NCBI GenBank assembly: GCA_000151295.1
Contig: GG745328.1
Location: 2,707,380 to 2,771,379, forward strand
Origin: Allomyces macrogynus ATCC 38327
Lineage: Eukaryota > Blastocladiomycota > Blastocladiomycetes > Blastocladiales > Blastocladiaceae
Direction of reading: 5' to 3'
DNA length: 64,000 bases
In this document: positions 60,124 through 64,000 of the stretch, piece by piece
Layout: the number at the start of each line of letters is the position of its first letter
How positions within the stretch are numbered: the first letter of the stretch is position 1
The notes under the pieces: model-generated
What the model was told of the DNA's origin: nothing
What the model saw: the letters and a program-made list of their open reading frames with translations, nothing else
Database searches by the model: none
Translations under genes and position numbers: made by a program

Positions 60124-61913
60124 GGAGACGCGCAACAAACGAGGTGCACGGGGTAACGGGAGACGCTGTTGCGTTGGTGTGGTGCTTGGGCAAGCTGCAG
60201 CAGCTGCAAAGTGAAAGCAGCACATTGAGGCCCAGCCAGCGACACCACGGCCACCACAAGCATGGCTCGATCGCAAATTATTTTGCATTTTTGCCTGCTA
60301 GAACATTGTCGAGGCGGGCAAAACCAACCGATTTTTTTGACTTCGTTTGCAGCTGGCTTGCAGCAACACCGAGGCACCCTCTTTTTCCACTTTCTGATCT
60401 CGCCTGACACAACACCGACACGACCAGGCACGTTTCACGCTCCAATTTGCTTGCCTCTTGGCCCTCTCCTTGCGCACGCACTTCGTCCTTCCTGATTATT
60501 CATTTCACAACTCCCGCACGCGCGTCCCGACTCTCCTGCAACCACTGTTAACGCACCACGGTCCCCAACCAGCGCCAGTGTCAGCGTAAAATGACATTTT
60601 GTCTATGATATCCACCACCCCGCACCCATGACGCTTGCGCGCGCACGCGCTGCGCCCGTGTGGCGGCATCCGCGCGCAGCGCCAATTTGCCTTTAGGCTT
60701 GCTGCGCATTGCCACAAGTGTCAAGCAGCCTCCACTTGACTGCCGCGCGGTTTCGCCGTCGACATTGCCCGACAGTGTCCACTTCGACCACTGCTAGCGT
60801 GCACCGCAGCCAGCGGGCCAGCAGCAGTCGGCAGGTTACCCCACAGCGCAGTGCACCGGCACGCACGTCCGTGCTGCGCTGGCCGGAGCTGGCCATGACG
60901 GCCGTGGTCGTGCGGCCCGTTGCAGTTCACGCGCGGCACACGGCACAGTCTCGACCACGTCCACAATGGACGGTATCGTGCCCTTGGCGTGGCTTGGTGT
61001 GGCTTACCACAGGGCCTCTTCCTGGAGCAGCCCTCCCCATGCCATATCCATTGCGAATCCTGTGGACCATCACCAACTCCAAACTGGGCCGCTACCTGCA
61101 CGCGCCCTTCCTCCCGCTTGGCGAACCGACGCCGACCACACATGCCGACGCCGACGCTGCCTTCATACACGCGCGGGGCAGCTCGCGTGCTCCACCCAGA
61201 GGACCTGCGCGCCGGTTCCGGCGGCCACCAACCTGCTGCTCCGCGCACAGAGTAGGCCGGGCCGGATCGCGATTGAACCTGGCCAAGTGACAAATGAGAC
61301 GACAGCTGCAAGTAAACGACGACTGCGCGTACTCCGCCACCCCCAGGCACATTTCCACCCACAACCATCCTGCCCAGACGAAAACTATCATGGCCTGAAA
61401 CCGCGCGGGGGGACCGTGCCGCCGCCAGTGTCGCGCTCTCGCGTCACCGTGCAGCAACCTGCAGCAAGTGGCGGCACACCTGATCCCTTCTTCTTGGCAA
61501 GCGCACACCATTGTGCCGTGACGGGACCCGGCGAGAAGGCGCGCTGCCTGCATACCCGAGCATTTAGCGTACAATAGAATCATGCCGCGGCGACACGCTG
61601 TGGCGTGCTGGGGCGTGCGCGTCGGCCCGGTCAGACCGCGTCGCGTCGCGTGCCGCAGCACCAACAGATCGTTCGGGGCCGCTTGGCGTGCACAGCTCAC
61701 CGGCGCGGCCGTCGTGAAAAACGGACGCGGGTCGCAGGAGCCGATCCCCCCCGGCGCGGTAGTTGGGACGCGACGCACTCTCCGTGAACGCGCTCTGGCC
61801 CAGCCAACGCTTCGGTATGAAGTCGAGACGCGGGGTGACGGCCGTTGTGATGGTGCACTCGTTGGGTGGGCCTTTCAATGCACGCCGACCATCAGACTAG
61901 GACGCGCTTTCGT

Positions 61914-61989
61914 GGGCCAGCAATATTTACTTGATACATCGTGATCAGAGAAACCGACCCCGTTCAGGTACCTTGAACACGTCGTTCAC
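61914..61989 (+). repeat. Imperfect direct repeat, copy 1
   Basis: About 76 bp beginning GGGCCAGCAATATTTAC and ending AACACGTCGTTCAC. A diverged second copy starts at 62065. Shared blocks include CATCGTGA, CCGACCC and the last 13 bases. Confidence 0.75.
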
Positions 61990-62064
61990 GCTCATTGGCT
62001 GGGCTCGTCGAGGCACGCCAACCACCAGGCCAGACCATGACGCCAGACGATGACGCGGTTACAA

Positions 62065-62146
62065 GGGCCAGTAATAATTACAGCTCGATGCATCGTGACC
62101 AGATCAGAAGCCGACCCTGTTCAGATGCCTCAAACACGTCGTTCAC
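62065..62146 (+). repeat. Imperfect direct repeat, copy 2
   Basis: About 82 bp beginning GGGCCAGTAATAATTAC and ending AAACACGTCGTTCAC, roughly 75 bp after copy 1. It differs by substitutions and a few small insertions. Confidence 0.75.
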
Positions 62147-62477
62147 ACCCGCAGGGACTTGATCCGACTTGTCCATTCTGTCGCGAGATTTGCTGCGTGC
62201 TGATGGTGGGCCAACGCTTGTCAATACTCTTTGCGTCAGGTGTTTGGCGCCAAATCCACACAGGACAGGCTCGGGCAAAACTTCTCCACCCATTGACGCG
62301 GGCGCTTGTCTTCGTTTCGCTCTGGAAACCATGAGTGGGCCAATGTCGCAGATTGTGGAGTGATTGTCACAGTGATGGGGTGGAGAGGCCGTTCCGACTC
62401 GTTGTCAACCACATCCTTCCACCTTCGTCCGCCCTCGCGGGTCACTTCCCGTCACTTCCCATCATTTCCCGTCCTCT

Positions 62478-62495
62478 CCCCCCCCCCCCCCCCCC
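62478..62495 (+). repeat. Uninterrupted run of 18 C
   Basis: Eighteen consecutive C. The same length as the G18 run at 15173; on the minus strand it is an 18-G run downstream of RPS9. Confidence 0.9.
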
Positions 62496-62842
62496 TCAAG
62501 ATTCCTGACACCATGCGTATCGTGGACTGCAGGTGGAAGTGAATTTGCAGTTCGATGCTTGAGCGTTGAAGCGAATGCTGGCCGATTCGGCGCCAGTCTT
62601 GATCCACTGTTGGCAAACGGATCCGATGAGCGTGAGCGGAAACGCCACACCACCAGTTCCTCGTCTCGTCGCGCGGTTCGCGCTCAAGGCGACACAGGGC
62701 GGGGTGGGGTAACGAGCCTGACGCGGCGACCCATTTTGCTGTTGTTCGTCTGCTGACCGGGACGCTATCGCACTCACAATCGAGAATGGAGCATGGCGAG
62801 ATCTGTATTCCTTCTTTCCATCTCTCAAGCACACATCCTGAC

Positions 62843-63987
62843 TTACTCCTCGTCCTCCTCAGCACCGCCCGCAGCAAGACGCTTGCGCTTGACGCGCCCC
62901 GCGCGGCCACCGCCGTAGGGCGACGTGAGCGCAAAGTCGATATGCTTCTGCGAGTCGAGGCGCACGACAAACGACGGGATGTTGACGACCTGCTTGCCGA
63001 CGCGAATGTGGCGCTGGCGGATCAGGACGCGCGCGTGGTGGATCGACTTGGCAAGACCCGTCTTGAAGACCTGCGTCTGCAGACGACGCTCCAAGAAGTC
63101 CTCGATCTTGAGACCCAGCACGTAATCAAGCTTGGCCTTGGACTCGTCGAGCACGCCGATGCGGATCAGACGGCGGATGAGCGCGTTACCTAGTGGGTCG
63201 GGAAGGGGGTGGGCAAGGTCAGGGACGGCTCGAAGGAGCGGGAAGGGACGGACAAGAGTGGGCAGACGTACCCTCGAAGAGACGCTTAGCGTTCTTCTCG
63301 TCGAGCGTGAGCAGCTCACGGGCAGCACGGCGAATCTTCGACAGGATAAGACCAATGCGCCAGATTTCGCGCTTGTTGCGCAGACCGTACTGGCCAATGA
63401 GCTTGAGCTCCTGGTCCATGCGCTCGGCCTCGAACGGGCGGCGCGGCACCTTGTACGTCTTCGAGTCTGCGGAGCACGGAACAAGGAGAAACGGTTCAGT
63501 TGGAAATGGACGCCACGAAGTGCGTCCTCGACACGGCGACACGAAGAGAGTGAAAAGAGAAAGTCATGATCAGCGTGTGTAGCCAAATCAAGGGCCCGGA
63601 CCACACCAACCGCAGCGACCGGCCGCGCCCGCAGGCGAGGCAGCGCGCGGGAGTGGGCACCGGGCCATCTTGGGCCAGTGACCACGCCGTCGCCGGACAC
63701 CAGTGGGACAGCACGCCCTGCTTCCAATTTCAAGTGCTGGATCCTTTGGTGTCCGGTGCCAAAAAAAATCATCAAGCTTTCTGTCCGTCGGAGACGGCAC
63801 ATCCGTGAGCCATGCGCGCCGGCGTCACCCCCGGAACCCCAAAAATAAAAAAAAAAGACGACCGGCGCGTAGAAAGGCCGGGAGAGCACGGACTCGTCCT
63901 GGTGGAGGGACGAGGAAGGCGACGAGCGAGCGAACAGAGCGTCTCACGGTTGCTTGGCATGCGACCATCCAGGATCGCTCGCGGCAT
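62843..63987 (-). CDS. RPS9: 40S ribosomal protein S9 (uS4)
   Basis: A core small-subunit protein that binds 18S rRNA near the decoding region. Exons 62843-63189, 63272-63466 and a 22-base first exon 63966-63987 are in phase and give 187 residues. The first exon codes for MPRAILD, and its length puts the conserved [12 protein letters not shown] block at the usual distance from Met. The rest is near-canonical: [60 protein letters not shown] and [20 protein letters not shown], with an acidic end. A leader-proximal intron (about 499 bp) is common for ribosomal protein genes. The body is certain; the first exon is inferred. Confidence 0.93.
63693..63756. other. Inverted repeat (stem-loop) inside the first intron of RPS9
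   Basis: CCGGACACCA at 63693-63702 and its exact reverse complement TGGTGTCCGG at 63747-63756 flank a 44-base loop. It may be a structured intronic RNA or chance. Confidence 0.6.
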
Positions 63988-64000
63988 CGCTGGTCGCGGT

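Larger units (their letters stand above)
60124..62842. other. Long gene-poor region with an imperfect direct repeat and an 18-C run
   Basis: About 2.7 kb upstream of the ATPase and downstream of RPS9. The 60700-61560 part is GC-rich and open in several frames but no protein is recognised. It also has an imperfect direct repeat at 61914 and 62065 and the C18 run at 62478. No gene is supported. Confidence 0.45.

Noticed and set aside
60709..61778. Several ORFs of 100-230 codons on both strands
   Set aside because: They overlap each other, show no recognisable domain or splice structure, and fit the low stop frequency of GC-rich DNA.

Overview
The window is nuclear DNA of a eukaryote, most likely a flagellated (zoosporic) fungus, with Blastocladiomycota as the best guess. 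The reasons are GC-rich coding sequence, many short introns (mostly about 60-110 nt, donors commonly GTACG or GTGCG), fungal-type genes (SPX-domain phosphate transporter, URC1-like uracil catabolism protein, Mpo1-type DUF962 protein, UTP21), plus genes typical of organisms with cilia (a sperm-tail PG-rich repeat protein and a long EF-hand/WD40 protein) and an animal-like Na,K-type P-ATPase. No mobile element, CRISPR array, tRNA or rRNA was recognised. Species assignment is inference; no search could be run.

Layout. 0-6 kb: the 3' part of a Swa2/auxilin-like J protein (+), a gene-poor stretch, RNase H2 catalytic subunit (+), and a BSP-type zinc peptidase (+). 6-15 kb: an ISWI remodeller (-) divergent from a long EF-hand/WD40 flagellar-type protein (+). 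15-24 kb: URC1-like (-), a stathmin-like protein (-), a CNNM/Mam3-type transporter-regulator (-), and a MED27-like protein (+). 24-32 kb: SPX/SLC13 phosphate transporter (-) divergent from UTP21 (+). 32-40 kb: METTL7-like methyltransferase (+), HSL-type esterase (+), a small membrane protein (-), and a NuSAP-like SAP-domain protein (-). 40-46 kb: PG-rich repeat axonemal protein (+) converging on PEX12 (-) across a 100-N gap, then Mpo1-like (-) and an F-box/LRR-like protein (-). 46-52 kb: GC-rich sequence of uncertain coding status, then a large coiled-coil protein (+). 52-64 kb: an acyl-CoA ligase (-), a Na,K-type P-ATPase (-), a long gene-poor region, and 40S ribosomal protein S9 (-).

The genes are ordinary, mostly unlinked eukaryotic housekeeping genes. 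They do not form an operon-like system. Shared themes are microtubules and cilia (stathmin-like, NuSAP-like, PG-rich repeat, EF-hand/WD40), nuclear functions (ISWI, MED27, RNase H2), ribosome production (UTP21, RPS9) and ion or phosphate transport. The most interesting points are two microtubule regulators usually discussed in animals (stathmin-like, NuSAP-like), a Na,K-type ATPase with changed cation-site residues, and a series of single-base frameshifts in otherwise well-preserved genes. Those frameshifts look more like sequencing or assembly errors than gene decay.
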